From: JAVBMV01 sp031552145
GTDB taxonomy: Bacteria; Myxococcota; Myxococcia; Myxococcales; UBA5297
Direction: 5' to 3'
Assembly: GCA_031552145.1 (NCBI GenBank)
Contig: JAVBMV010000012.1
Span: forward strand, 186,001-250,000
Length of the DNA: 64,000 bases
Shown: positions 18,002-27,464 of the stretch, in pieces
How positions within the stretch are numbered: the first letter of the stretch is position 1
Layout of the letters: each line of letters opens with the position of its first letter
Position numbers and translations under genes: made by a program
The notes under the pieces: model-generated
Database searches by the model: none
Seen by the model: only the letters and a program-made list of their open reading frames with translations
What the model was told of the DNA's origin: nothing

Positions 18002-18547
18002 TCAGTGAATCCCCTCGGTGTGCTGTAGCAGCGCGGGCTCGATCCCCATGCCGTGCAATATCTCTCCCCACGCGGCGCCAGGAGTGACCTTGAAGATGGC
18101 CGGGGCGCTGCAGGGCGCCGTCAGCCAGCTCCCCTCCTGGATCTCGCGCTCGAGCTGCCCCGGCCCCCAACCGGAATAGCCGAGTACCAAACGGAACTGG
18201 TCGGCGCTGCACGCCATCAGGGCGCGCAGGCTCTCGACGGAGGCAGAGAGGTAGAGCCCCTCGCAGACGGGGAGCACCTCAGGTAGCTCGGGCCTGCGAT
18301 GGAGCACGAAGCCGCGCTCGGGCTGTACCGGGCCGCCAATGAAGGCGAATGCCTCCTCCACGCCAGGACCCGGATCGACACCGTGGCTGCGCGCGACCTC
18401 GCCGAGCTTCATATTGCTGGGCCTGTTGATCACCAGCCCCATCGCCCCCTCGCTGCCGTGCTCGAGCATCAGCACCACCGCTCGCCTAAAGCGGGGATCG
18501 GTGAGTTGGGGCATAGCGATCAGGAAGCCTGGGGCGATCTCGTTCAC
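18002..18547 (-). CDS. yqgE: YqgE/AlgH family protein
   Basis: The 181-residue product (E. coli YqgE has 187) shows the family's N-terminal block APGFLIAMPQLTDPRFRRAV, then MGLVINRPSNMKLGE, FIGGPVQPERGFVLHR and LGYSGWGPGQLEREI. In Pseudomonas AlgH is linked to alginate regulation, but the biochemical role is unresolved. I chose the GTG at 18547 because GGAGAAG precedes it and the family N-terminus begins there. A further upstream ATG would overlap the divergent MutS-like start. Confidence 0.88.
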   Translation of the reverse strand: MNEIAPGFLIAMPQLTDPRFRRAVVLMLEHGSEGAMGLVINRPSNMKLGEVARSHGVDPGPGVEEAFAFIGGPVQPERGFVLHRRPELPEVLPVCEGLYLSASVESLRALMACSADQFRLVLGYSGWGPGQLEREIQEGSWLTAPCSAPAIFKVTPGAAWGEILHGMGIEPALLQHTEGIH

Positions 18548-18617
18548 GCTGCTAGCTTCTCCGCCCCGGGCCCTCAGCGCAAGCACCACCCCCTGCGCGA
18601 TGCTAGATTGCCTCCCC

Positions 18618-20624
18618 ATGAACAAGGGCGAGCAGCATCCACTCGACTTCTATCGCGCGAGAGCAGGCATGCTCTGCGGCGTGCTCCTCTCCGCCGAGCG
18701 GCGAGGAGCGTGGCTCTCCAACATCAGGCTCCTCACTTTCCTCGGGGCGCTGGGGCTCTCGGCCCTCACCTTCGCCGGGAAGCTCCCCGGCGCGGGATAC
18801 GTCTGCGCGGCGCTCTCCTTCGCGTTCTTCGTCGCCGCGGCGGTGCTCCACGATAGGACGATAGAGCGGGAGCGGCGGACGCGCTTGGGGCTGGCCTTGG
18901 CGCTGCGCGGCGCGGTGAGGACGACCCGGGACGAGCGGAGCGCACTCGCCCTCCTGATGGAACTCCCTTCCTTCGCCGAGGCCTCCCCTTCCAGCGCCAG
19001 CGCTGGGGCAAGGCGCAAGGAGCTGCTCGACCTGGTCTGGGCGCTGCGCGGCGGCGGCGAGAGCCACGTTGATGGAAAGCATCTCTATGCCTCCGACCTG
19101 GAGCTCTTCGGACCTCACTCGCTCTTCTCCCTCCTCGACAGCACGTCGACCCGCGCCGGAGAGGAGCGGCTCGCGGCGTGGCTCCTCTCCCCCACCGAGC
19201 CCGAGGCGCTCGCGCGCCGTCAGCGGGCGGTCGCCGAACTCTCGACGCCCCGCGCCTCGCTCGCACTCGAGCGGCTCGAGGTCGAGGGACACTTGCTCGG
19301 CATCGCGCGCGCGCTCCCCACGTGGCGCGGCCGCGCCGAAGCGAAGCGCGACCTCTCGAAGCACTTCGCCTATTGTGACTGGCCCCCCACCGGCGCGAAT
19401 CACCCGGCGCTCACCCTGGCACGGCGCCTGCTGCCGCCACTTCTCTTGGCCTCCCTGGCCGCCGCGCTCGCGGGCATCTCCGCGCTCCCACTCGTGGCGC
19501 TGCTCGCGCTGCAAGGCGCCCTGGCGCTCGCGCGCCTTAAGCCCAACGCCCGCCTCATCGAAAGGGCCTCTCTCTCCGGAGAGCGGCTCTCGAGCTTCGA
19601 GCGCCTCTTTGGCGCCGCAGAGGCGCTCTATGGCGAGCTCGAGCCCCAGAGCGAGGTGCTCCGCGCGCTGCGGGAGCGCTTGCTGAGCAGCGGGGCCCTC
19701 CCCTCCCGCGAGTTCGCGCGCCTCTCCCGCGCGCTCGCGATGCTCAAGCTGCGCGAGCAGCCGTTGCTCCACCTGCCGCTGGCGCTCTTTACGCTCTGGG
19801 ACCTGCACTGGTGCGCGGCGCTGGAACGATGGCGCGAGCGATGCGGCGCGGCCGCCGCGACCTGGGTGGAGGTGCTCGCCGAGCTCGAGGCGCTCGCAAG
19901 CCTCGCCCACTTCTCGCGCGACAACCCCAGCTACGTCTTTCCCGCCGTCGAAGGCACCCGGGCGACCTTCGACGCGGAGGCGCTCGGCCATCCATTGCTT
20001 GCGCCTCAAAGCATCGTGGCGAACGACGTCGCGCTCTCGGCGCCCGTCCGGGCCTACCTGGTCTCCGGCTCCAACATGGCGGGGAAGTCGACGCTCTTGC
20101 GCGCGATGGGCCTCAACGCGGTCCTGGCGCAGGCGGGCGCCCCCGTCTGCGCGGCGCGGCTGCGCATGGGCCCCATGGCCATCTGCACCTCCATGTCGAT
20201 CCACGATTCGCTCTCGGAGGGCATCTCGCTCTTCATGGCCGAGCTCCACCGCATCAAGCGCGTCGTCGACTGCTGTCGCGAACGCCCCTCCCTCTTCCTG
20301 CTGGACGAGGTCCTCCACGGCACCAACACCGCGGAGCGCCACGCCGCCTCGCGCGCCATCATCGCGCGCCTGATCGCCTGCGGGGCGGTCGGTGCCATCG
20401 CGACCCACGATCTCGCGCTGGCGACACTGGAGGAAGAGAGCGGCGGCGCGATCGCCAATGTCCACTTCACCGACCACCTGGCGCACGGCGCCATCGCATT
20501 CGACTACCGGCTGCGGCGCGGCGTGGTCACCACGACCAACGCCCTGGCGCTCCTGCGGCAGGTGGGCGTCGACGTGGCGCTACCCCGCGAGGGTCAGGGC
20601 ATCTCACCGGCTGGACCTGGCTAA
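18618..20624 (+). CDS. Membrane-anchored MutS-like ATPase
   Basis: The 668-residue protein has a short N-terminal region with two hydrophobic segments (about residues 35-80) and further membrane-like stretches near 270-300. It ends in a MutS domain V ATPase: Walker A SGSNMAGKSTLLRAMG, Walker B LFLLDEVLHGTNTAE and the signature region SMSIHDSLSEGISLFMAEL. It lacks the MutS mismatch-recognition domain I with its Phe-x-Glu motif, so it is not the canonical repair protein. Related MutS-domain proteins with membrane segments occur in several phyla without an assigned function. hemH follows after 18 bp and may be co-transcribed. Confidence 0.85.
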   Translation: MNKGEQHPLDFYRARAGMLCGVLLSAERRGAWLSNIRLLTFLGALGLSALTFAGKLPGAGYVCAALSFAFFVAAAVLHDRTIERERRTRLGLALALRGAVRTTRDERSALALLMELPSFAEASPSSASAGARRKELLDLVWALRGGGESHVDGKHLYASDLELFGPHSLFSLLDSTSTRAGEERLAAWLLSPTEPEALARRQRAVAELSTPRASLALERLEVEGHLLGIARALPTWRGRAEAKRDLSKHFAYCDWPPTGANHPALTLARRLLPPLLLASLAAALAGISALPLVALLALQGALALARLKPNARLIERASLSGERLSSFERLFGAAEALYGELEPQSEVLRALRERLLSSGALPSREFARLSRALAMLKLREQPLLHLPLALFTLWDLHWCAALERWRERCGAAAATWVEVLAELEALASLAHFSRDNPSYVFPAVEGTRATFDAEALGHPLLAPQSIVANDVALSAPVRAYLVSGSNMAGKSTLLRAMGLNAVLAQAGAPVCAARLRMGPMAICTSMSIHDSLSEGISLFMAELHRIKRVVDCCRERPSLFLLDEVLHGTNTAERHAASRAIIARLIACGAVGAIATHDLALATLEEESGGAIANVHFTDHLAHGAIAFDYRLRRGVVTTTNALALLRQVGVDVALPREGQGISPAGPG

Positions 20625-20642
20625 GTCGGAGAGGGAGTACCG

Positions 20643-21695
20643 ATGAGCGCGAGCTCGGGAAAGACAGGCATTCTTCTATTGAACCTGGGGGGACCAACGC
20701 GCCTCGATGAGGTGGAGCCTTTCCTCTACAACATCTTCTCCGACCCGGACGTCGTACAGCTGCCGCTCGGCTTTCTCTACCAGCGCGCCTTCGCGCGCAA
20801 GATGGCCAGGGCGCGCGCGCCCGAATCTCGCCACACCTATTCGCTCATTGGCGGGAAGTCGCCCATCCTCGAGAAGACGCGCGAGCAGGCCAGGCTGCTG
20901 GAGGAGAGGCTCGGCCCGGAGATCGTCGTCGAGGTGGGGATGCGCGCGTTGAGCCCAACCATCGAAGAGGGCGTGCGCGCGCTGCTCGCCAGAGGGGCCG
21001 TCCGGATCGTGGCCCTTCCCTGCTATCCCCATTACTCGCGCGCGACGACCGGCTCCGCGCTCCGCGAGCTGCGCCGCGTACTCCGGCGTACCGCCCCCAA
21101 CCTCCCGCTCCACACGGTCTGCTGCTATCCCACAGAGCCGCTCTTCATCGAGGCCTGGCTGGAGCAGATCGAGCGAACACTCTCGACAGTTCCCTCGGGT
21201 CCCTCCGGCGCACTGGGGAGGAGAGAGCGCGCGCACCTGCTCTTTAGCGCTCATGGCCTGCCGCGGCGTCTCATTGACCGCGGGGACCCCTATCTTCGGC
21301 AGCTCGAACGCACGATAGGCGCGCTCATCGAATACCTACCTACCCACGCCTACACGCTCGCTTTTCAAAGCCGGGCCACCCGCATTCCATGGCTCGGTCC
21401 CTCGACGCAGGAGGCGTTGACGGCGCTGGCAACTCACGGGCATGCGGGTGAGCCTGTGGAGGATGTCGTGGTGGTGCCCATTTCCTTTGTCACCGACCAT
21501 ATCGAGACACTCTACGAGCTGGATCTCCTCATCCGCGACCATGCGCTCGCCGAGGGGCTCTCCGGCTATCACAGGGTGGCCCCGCCCGGTGCGTCGCCTC
21601 GTTTCATCGAGACGCTCGCCCTGCTCTCGCTGCGAGCGCTGGAGCAAGGGCGCCTCTGCGGCACCGGCACCGCCGGGTGCGCGAAGATCGGTTAA
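20643..21695 (+). CDS. hemH: Ferrochelatase HemH
   Basis: HemH inserts Fe2+ into protoporphyrin IX, the last step of protoporphyrin-dependent haem synthesis. The 350-residue product starts with the family motif ILLLNLGGPT. It has SLIGGKSPI, the catalytic His in LLFSAHGLPRRLI and the acidic site VPISFVTDHIETLYELD. GGAG precedes the ATG. Cys160/Cys161 plus C-terminal Cys339 and Cys346 recall the ligand positions of [2Fe-2S] ferrochelatases, in which one internal and three C-terminal cysteines bind the cluster. The third C-terminal position (348) is Lys here. hemN lies 6 kb downstream. Confidence 0.95.
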   Translation: MSASSGKTGILLLNLGGPTRLDEVEPFLYNIFSDPDVVQLPLGFLYQRAFARKMARARAPESRHTYSLIGGKSPILEKTREQARLLEERLGPEIVVEVGMRALSPTIEEGVRALLARGAVRIVALPCYPHYSRATTGSALRELRRVLRRTAPNLPLHTVCCYPTEPLFIEAWLEQIERTLSTVPSGPSGALGRRERAHLLFSAHGLPRRLIDRGDPYLRQLERTIGALIEYLPTHAYTLAFQSRATRIPWLGPSTQEALTALATHGHAGEPVEDVVVVPISFVTDHIETLYELDLLIRDHALAEGLSGYHRVAPPGASPRFIETLALLSLRALEQGRLCGTGTAGCAKIG

Positions 21696-21830
21696 TCGGC
21701 CGATTACTGCCCGCCGCCAAGATCCCGTGGTATTTCGGGTTGCTATACCTTCATCTCCCCAGCGCTCCGAGCGCCCCGCCAGAGGGGCAGCTCGCAAAGC
21801 CGTGCGAGAGCTACCGATACGAGGCGATTC

Positions 21831-24800
21831 ATGAGCGAGCATGCCCCCAAGACTGAACTCGGCTTCGAGCAGACGCCGAACGAGCCGGGAATGATCGACC
21901 TAACCCTCGAATTGAAGATCGATCTCACCGAAGCGAGTCTGCGGGTCGATGGGCCCGAGCTGCGCGCAAAAGTAGAAGTAGAACACGCTGGCGCACCTCG
22001 CCCGCTCGCAAAGAGCGAGTTGCAGGCGCTGGTCGCGCTGCTCGAACGCGAGGCCGAGGCGCGGAAAGAGTCCAGCGACTCGGCGGCGCTCCACCACGAG
22101 GTTGGTCGCCTCTGTGAGGAGCAGCTCGAGGACCCAGCGCGCGCCGCTCTCGCCTATCAGGCGGCCTTCCAGCGCGACCCACGCTTTCTCGAAAACCTCT
22201 TCGCCGCGCAGCGCCTCTTCTCGGAGTCGTGCAACTGGCACATGGTGGTGCAGCTCCTCGATGCGGAGCTCTCCCTGGAGAGCGATACGGACGATCGCGT
22301 CATGCGCGCCATCGACAAGGCGCGGATCTTGGCCGACCACCTGGAGCAGCAGAGCGAGGCCACCGCCTGCGCCGAGCGCTGCTTGGAACAGGCGACCGAG
22401 TCGTTCGCGGTGCTCGATACGCTTCGCCGCGCCTACAGCTCGGCGGAAGACGCGCAGCGCCTGGAGCGCATCCTTGGGCTCTTGGCGCAGAGCGCGACCG
22501 ATCCCGCCATGAAGGCTGCCTGTTGGGAGCTGGCCTCTTCGCTTTGCGAGGGGGCGCTCTGCTCGCCCGAGAAGGCGAACGAGCACGCGCAGCGCGCCTG
22601 GCACACGGGGCGCGCGGGCCTTGGAGCACTCGACTACATCGAGCGTGCCGCCGAGAGCGCCCAAGAGAACGAGACGCTCGCCGATGTGCTGCAGGCGCGC
22701 GCCGATCAGCTCGGTCCCTCGACACTGGCAGCCGCCACCCTCGGGCGTTTGGCGCGTCTTCTGCAACGAAATGGCCGAAATGAAGAGGCGCTCTCCGCCC
22801 TCACCGCGGCGCACGAGATGGCGCCCAGCGATGCCTGGGTTTTCGAGGAGCTCTGCTGGGTGCTCCACGCAGCGCGAAAGATGGATGAGCTGGCGGCGCT
22901 GCTTCGCGGCTTCGCCGAGAAGAGCGAAGGGCGGGCCCGAGTCGAGCCGCTCCTCCGCCTCGCAGCCATCTACGAGGACGAGCTGCAGCGCGATGAGGAA
23001 GCGATCGCCTGTTACAGGCAGGTGCTCGCCGAGCAGCAGAACGAGAGCCGCGCGCTCTCGGCGCTGGGGCGGATTGCCGCGCGCCAGGAGAACTGGCAAG
23101 GGCTCTACGACATCCTCGAAATCGAGGCCGCGCGAGATGGCGCCGAGCCTCGCCAGCGCGCCGACACGCTCTTTCGTGCGGCCCGCCTGCTCGAGACGCG
23201 CCTGGAGCGGCCCCTCGAGGCGCTCGCGCGCTACCGGATGGTGTTGGAGCTGGTGCCGCGCCACTTCGCGGCCCAGAAGTCGCTGCTCGCGATGCTGGAA
23301 CGACTGGGTCGATGGGACGAGGTCCTGCAGCTCCTCGAAGAGGAACTCTCGCAGACGGTGGAGACCGACTCGCGCATTGCCACGCTCTCCCGCGTCGCGC
23401 AGATTCACGAGCTGAAGCGCGGCGACGTCGCGTCGGCCGTGGCGGCGCTGGAGCGACTGCTGGAGCTGGCGCCCAATCACCTCCACTCTATCGCGGCGCT
23501 CGCGCGCCTCGCCTCTTCCGCCGGAATGTGGAAGACGCTGGTGCGCGCCAACGAGATGGAGGCCTCACTCGTCTCCGACACGCGCCGAGCAGTGGCGCTC
23601 CTGCACGACAACGCGGAGATTCTCGAGGCGCGCATCGGCGATGCCGATGGAGCGATCGCCACCTGGCAGCGCCTCCTGGCGCTTCAACCCACCTATCTTC
23701 CAGGATTGCAGGCGCTGGGGCGGCTCTTCCGGATCGCGGGGCGCGTCGAAGACCTGGTGGCGATGCACCGGCGCGAAGCGGAGCTCGCCTCCGAGCCTTC
23801 CCGCGCCGCCCAGCTGCTCGTCGCCGCGGGCGAGCTGCTCGAGGAGAAGCTGGGCCGAATAGAGGATGCGCTCGAGTGCTATCAGAGCGCGCTCAAGGCT
23901 TCCCCGGGCTTCAAGAGCGCGGAGCTCGCCCTCTCCAGGGTGCTGCGCCGAACGCGCGCCTTCGAACGCCTCGCCGACCTGATGCAAGAGATCGCCGAGC
24001 GCAGGGGGGGCAGTGCCAAATCCGACCAGCTCTTTGCCCTTGCGATTCTGTGCGACGAGGAGCTCGGCAGGCCAAAGCAGGCCCGCGAGCTTCTCGAAGA
24101 GACGCTGCGACTCACGCCCTTTCACGCGGGCGCCGCGGAGGCGTTGCTGCGCCTCCTCGACAGGCGTGGCGAGCTCAAAGAGCGCGCGGCTCTATTGGAA
24201 CGCATCGCCTCCGCGCTCGCCGATTCGGGCGCGCGGAGTGAGGAGCAGGCAGGCATCGCCGCCCTCAGGGCGCTCGCCAGTTTTGGCCTTCCGGGCGACG
24301 AGAATCGCCACGCCCTTTTCGACCTTCACCTCGAGCTCTCGCCCGACTCATTGACAGCGCTGCTGGCCCTCGAGGGCCTTGAGCGCGCGCCCTCTGCGCG
24401 CCGCGGAGAGCTGCGGCTGAGGCTGGCCTCCTCGCTCACCGATCCCTCCGCCGTATCGCATTACCAGCTTGGCGCGGCCTCCGATCTCGCCCCCACCGAC
24501 CCAGAGCGCGCGACCGAGGCGCTGGCGCTGGGCTCCGCGCTCGCCCTTGGCGCGCAGGGGCGCTTCGCCGACACGTCGCTCGCCAACTCATGGCACCGCT
24601 CGGAGCGATACACAGAGCTCGCGGAGCGGCTGCGCGAGCGGCTCGAGCTGCTCTCCGATTCACAGAGCAGACGCGCCCTCCTGGCCAGGCTAGCGGAGCT
24701 GGACGAGTGGTATCTCGGAGACCAGGAAGGGGCGCTGGCGCGCTGGCGCGAGCTGCTCGAGCTCTCTCCCGACTTCCTCCCCGCTCTCTGTGGCGTCAAG

Positions 24801-26960
24801 CGCGTGTTGGAACACTTGGAGCGCTGGCAGGAGCTCGCCGAGTTCTGCATCAAGCTGGGCGACTCCGTGCAGGAGCCCCACTTCGCGCTCGAGTGCTTCC
24901 GCGAGGCCGGCCTCATCTACGAAGAGCGGCTGCATGTGACGGAGGCGGCGCTCGGCGCCTACAAGAGGGCGCTGGCCCTCGATCCCACCGATGCAGTCTC
25001 GAGTAAGCGCGCGGAGGCGTTGCTGCAGGAGCACGCCGATCCGCTCGAGCTCGCCTCGATGCTGCTGAAGCGCGCCTCGGCGCGCGCCAGCGAGAACGAC
25101 TTCGCCGCGGCGGCCAAGGATTATGTGGGCGCCGCATCCCACTTCGCCTCCGCGGGGAAGCCGGAGAACGCGCTCGAGACGCTGCAACACGTCCTCGTGT
25201 TGGATCCCAAGATGCCCGAGGCGCTCGGCCTTAAGGCCGAGCTCTGTATTAAGGCAGGGCGGCATGACGACGCGATGGAGGCACTTCATGCTCGCCTCGA
25301 GCTCGCGGGCGACGAGCGCGAGCTCGCGCGCGTCCATTTCCAGATCGCGCAGCTCATCCAATCGCTGCCCGATGGGGACGCCAGCCAGGTCGCCGCCCAT
25401 CTCCAGAACTGCGTCGCGCTCGATCCCGCGGGCCCCAACTCGCTCGAGGCGCTCGAGCGCCTTGGCAGCCTCTATTTGGCGGCGAACGCCCATCAGGGCG
25501 CTGTCGAAGCCTGGGGAGCGGCGCTCGGCCTCATCGACCGAATGCCCCATGGCGAGCGGCCGCTCGAGACCAAGACTCGGCTCCACCTCTCGCTGGCCTA
25601 CGCTCTCGAGATGGTGAACCGACTGGATGAGGCGGCGAGCCACTATGTGGACGTGCTTCACCTCGCCCCGGAGACACCCGAGCTGGTCGATCGGCTCGCG
25701 GCGCTCTACGAACGGATGGGCGCCCCCTCGAGGCTCGCCGAGCTGATGGAGGCCGAGTCGGCTCGGGCACTGCAGAAGAAGAATCGGGTCCGCGCCTCGG
25801 AGCTGAGGGCGCGCGCCGCCTCGGTGTGGGAGCAGCTCTCGATGCCCGAGCGCTCGATCAAACTCTATCGGAGCGCGCTCGACGAGGACCCTCAGGATCT
25901 GCGAAGCCGAATCGCCCTCGCCGAGCTCATGGGTAGAGACCCGCAGACCGGCGCGCAGGCGATCGACATGCACCGGTCGATCCTGCAGCTCACGCCCTTC
26001 AGGCTCGAAAGCCTGCACGCGCTCTACAAGCTCTTCAACGGCACGCGCCAACTCGACAAGGCTATCGTCGTGCTCAACATGCTCTCCTTCCTGCGGGCGC
26101 TCACCCCGGGGCAGGAGGCAGTCCTCAACGACTCCCGCGCGCGCCTCCCCTCGGAGCCAAGCAACTCCCTCACACCAGAGGATCTGGAGCAGTCGTTGCT
26201 CCACCCTGCCACCAAGGGCACGCTCTCGGCGCTCATCGCGCTGATGGGCGACAACCTCGCGCCCATCTTGCGCCCCGGCGCCAGCGGAGGCGAGCAGCGC
26301 TGTCGGCCGGAGCACCCCTTCGTCAAGATGGTGCGCGCCTACGCGGAGGTCTTCTCTCTTTCGAAGCTGGAGATCATGCAGGACGTCCAGGGTCCCGCTA
26401 TCCGCACCGATACCGCTGCGCCGCTCACCATCATCTCGGGACCAGAGTTCGCCCGGAGCTTCAAGGTGAGCGAACAGAGGGCGCTCATCGCGGGGGCATG
26501 CCTGCAGGTCAGGAACCGCTGGTCGGTCCCTCTGACGCTGCGGACCCTGGAGCTGCGCGGGCTGGTCCAGTGCGCCATCAAGGCGGCAGGCTCCTCCAAG
26601 CGGCAGGTCGATGCCGATCCCGAGGTGTCGCGGAAGATCCGTAAGGCACTCAGCTTCAAGGTGCTCAAACAGATCGAATCGCTCATCCCCGAGCTAGACC
26701 GCCTGCCCAACGAAGCGATCGACAAGTGGCGCCGCGCCTGTGTCTTCTCCGTCGATCGCGCGGCGCTGCTGATGAGCGGCGACATCTCCTCCGCGCTGCA
26801 GCTGATCTACGCGAGGCGCCAGCCGGCGCGCTCGGCCGATCCGACCCCTCCAACCCCCCCAGCGCTCGAGGCCCGAGAGGAGATGCGCGAGGCCTTCGCC
26901 TATCTCCTGTCGCCCGAGCACTTCCGCCTGCGCAACAAGCTGAAGCTCGCCTTCGCATGA
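21831..26960 (+). CDS. Giant tetratricopeptide-repeat protein (1,709 residues)
   Basis: The protein has no signal peptide. After an acidic N-terminal ~65 residues, most of the chain to about residue 1450 is degenerate TPR/half-TPR helices with recurring patterns such as LGRIAARQENWQGLYDILE and AIACYRQVLAEQQNESRALSAL. This predicts a very long superhelical scaffold. The last ~240 residues are not TPR and form a separate mixed domain (VFSLSKLEIMQDVQGPAIRT onward), with a Pro-rich link near 1665-1675. GAGG lies 6-7 nt before the ATG. Similar large TPR proteins are common in myxobacteria. The partner is unknown; the layout suggests an assembly platform. Confidence 0.85.
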   Translation: MSEHAPKTELGFEQTPNEPGMIDLTLELKIDLTEASLRVDGPELRAKVEVEHAGAPRPLAKSELQALVALLEREAEARKESSDSAALHHEVGRLCEEQLEDPARAALAYQAAFQRDPRFLENLFAAQRLFSESCNWHMVVQLLDAELSLESDTDDRVMRAIDKARILADHLEQQSEATACAERCLEQATESFAVLDTLRRAYSSAEDAQRLERILGLLAQSATDPAMKAACWELASSLCEGALCSPEKANEHAQRAWHTGRAGLGALDYIERAAESAQENETLADVLQARADQLGPSTLAAATLGRLARLLQRNGRNEEALSALTAAHEMAPSDAWVFEELCWVLHAARKMDELAALLRGFAEKSEGRARVEPLLRLAAIYEDELQRDEEAIACYRQVLAEQQNESRALSALGRIAARQENWQGLYDILEIEAARDGAEPRQRADTLFRAARLLETRLERPLEALARYRMVLELVPRHFAAQKSLLAMLERLGRWDEVLQLLEEELSQTVETDSRIATLSRVAQIHELKRGDVASAVAALERLLELAPNHLHSIAALARLASSAGMWKTLVRANEMEASLVSDTRRAVALLHDNAEILEARIGDADGAIATWQRLLALQPTYLPGLQALGRLFRIAGRVEDLVAMHRREAELASEPSRAAQLLVAAGELLEEKLGRIEDALECYQSALKASPGFKSAELALSRVLRRTRAFERLADLMQEIAERRGGSAKSDQLFALAILCDEELGRPKQARELLEETLRLTPFHAGAAEALLRLLDRRGELKERAALLERIASALADSGARSEEQAGIAALRALASFGLPGDENRHALFDLHLELSPDSLTALLALEGLERAPSARRGELRLRLASSLTDPSAVSHYQLGAASDLAPTDPERATEALALGSALALGAQGRFADTSLANSWHRSERYTELAERLRERLELLSDSQSRRALLARLAELDEWYLGDQEGALARWRELLELSPDFLPALCGVKRVLEHLERWQELAEFCIKLGDSVQEPHFALECFREAGLIYEERLHVTEAALGAYKRALALDPTDAVSSKRAEALLQEHADPLELASMLLKRASARASENDFAAAAKDYVGAASHFASAGKPENALETLQHVLVLDPKMPEALGLKAELCIKAGRHDDAMEALHARLELAGDERELARVHFQIAQLIQSLPDGDASQVAAHLQNCVALDPAGPNSLEALERLGSLYLAANAHQGAVEAWGAALGLIDRMPHGERPLETKTRLHLSLAYALEMVNRLDEAASHYVDVLHLAPETPELVDRLAALYERMGAPSRLAELMEAESARALQKKNRVRASELRARAASVWEQLSMPERSIKLYRSALDEDPQDLRSRIALAELMGRDPQTGAQAIDMHRSILQLTPFRLESLHALYKLFNGTRQLDKAIVVLNMLSFLRALTPGQEAVLNDSRARLPSEPSNSLTPEDLEQSLLHPATKGTLSALIALMGDNLAPILRPGASGGEQRCRPEHPFVKMVRAYAEVFSLSKLEIMQDVQGPAIRTDTAAPLTIISGPEFARSFKVSEQRALIAGACLQVRNRWSVPLTLRTLELRGLVQCAIKAAGSSKRQVDADPEVSRKIRKALSFKVLKQIESLIPELDRLPNEAIDKWRRACVFSVDRAALLMSGDISSALQLIYARRQPARSADPTPPTPPALEAREEMREAFAYLLSPEHFRLRNKLKLAFA

Positions 26961-26988
26961 GGCGCGTGATTCGCAGTGGTGGTTGTGG

Positions 26989-27028
26989 AACCCGTTGCGG
27001 CCAGTGGTCGTTGGTACTGCAACGGGTT
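26989..27028. terminator. Inverted repeat between the TPR gene and the tRNA cluster
   Basis: AACCCGTTGC (26989-26998) pairs perfectly with 27019-27028 across a 20-nt loop. It lies 28 bp after the TPR gene stop and 7 nt beyond the 3' end of tRNA-Arg on the other strand. It could serve as a bidirectional transcription end or processing signal. No U-tract is present on either side. Confidence 0.4.
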
Positions 27029-27035
27029 GCATGTG

Positions 27036-27109
27036 CGCGCCCAGAGGGAGTCGAACCCCCGGCCTTCGGATTCGAAGTCCGACGCTCTATCCAATTGAGC
27101 TATGGGCGC
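27036..27109 (-). tRNA. tRNA-Arg (anticodon TCG)
   Basis: On the minus strand the acceptor stem GCGCCCA pairs with TGGGCGC and the discriminator base is G. The D arm is AGCTC...GAGC. The anticodon stem TCGGA/TCCGA holds loop CTTCGAA (anticodon TCG). The T loop is TTCGACT. CCA is not encoded. It is last of three tRNAs in transcription order. Confidence 0.93.
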
Positions 27110-27172
27110 AGATGCTCTCCGCCGAAGCGGAATGGCTGGCCGGCCGAGGCGGTCGGCCAACCGCGAAGAGTG

Positions 27173-27246
27173 GGTGAGTAGCGGGGGTCGAACCCGCAAC
27201 CCCGGGAGCCACAGTCCCGTGCTCTGCCAGTTGAGCTATACTCACC
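27173..27246 (-). tRNA. tRNA-His (anticodon GTG)
   Basis: The anticodon stem CGGGA/TCCCG encloses CTGTGGC, giving anticodon GTG. The acceptor stem GTGAGTA/TACTCAC carries the extra 5' G (G-1) opposite discriminator C73, the identity element of tRNA-His. CCA is not encoded. Confidence 0.94.
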
Positions 27247-27305
27247 ATGAACAAACTGGCCGCGTCGCCCCGAGGGGCATCGGCGCGGCCTTGTCATCTC
27301 TGCTT

Positions 27306-27378
27306 TGAGCGCGGAAGGAATCGAACCTTCAACCTATGGATTAAGAGTCCATTGCTCTGCCAATTGAGCTACGCGCCC
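27306..27378 (-). tRNA. tRNA-Lys (anticodon CTT)
   Basis: The acceptor stem GGGCGCG pairs with CGCGCTC (one G-U), and the discriminator is A. The anticodon arm ATGGA/TCCAT holds loop CTCTTAA, giving CTT, which reads AAG. CCA is not encoded. It is the first tRNA of the cluster and is divergent from hemN. Confidence 0.94.
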
Positions 27379-27464
27379 CAGGGGCTTGTGAAGCGCGCGG
27401 GTTCTAGCCGATGCTCTCCGACCTTGTCAACTACTGGCCGCGCCAAGTCGCCCCTTTTCCGCAC

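Noticed and set aside
18603..20486. 627-codon minus-strand open frame across the MutS-like gene
   Set aside because: It lacks any recognisable motif, is rich in Arg/Glu/Gln from reverse-reading of Ala/Leu codons, and covers a gene with clear Walker motifs.
24690..26315. 541-codon minus-strand open frame inside the TPR gene
   Set aside because: It is an antisense shadow of the TPR repeats, with no motif and no regulatory signal of its own.
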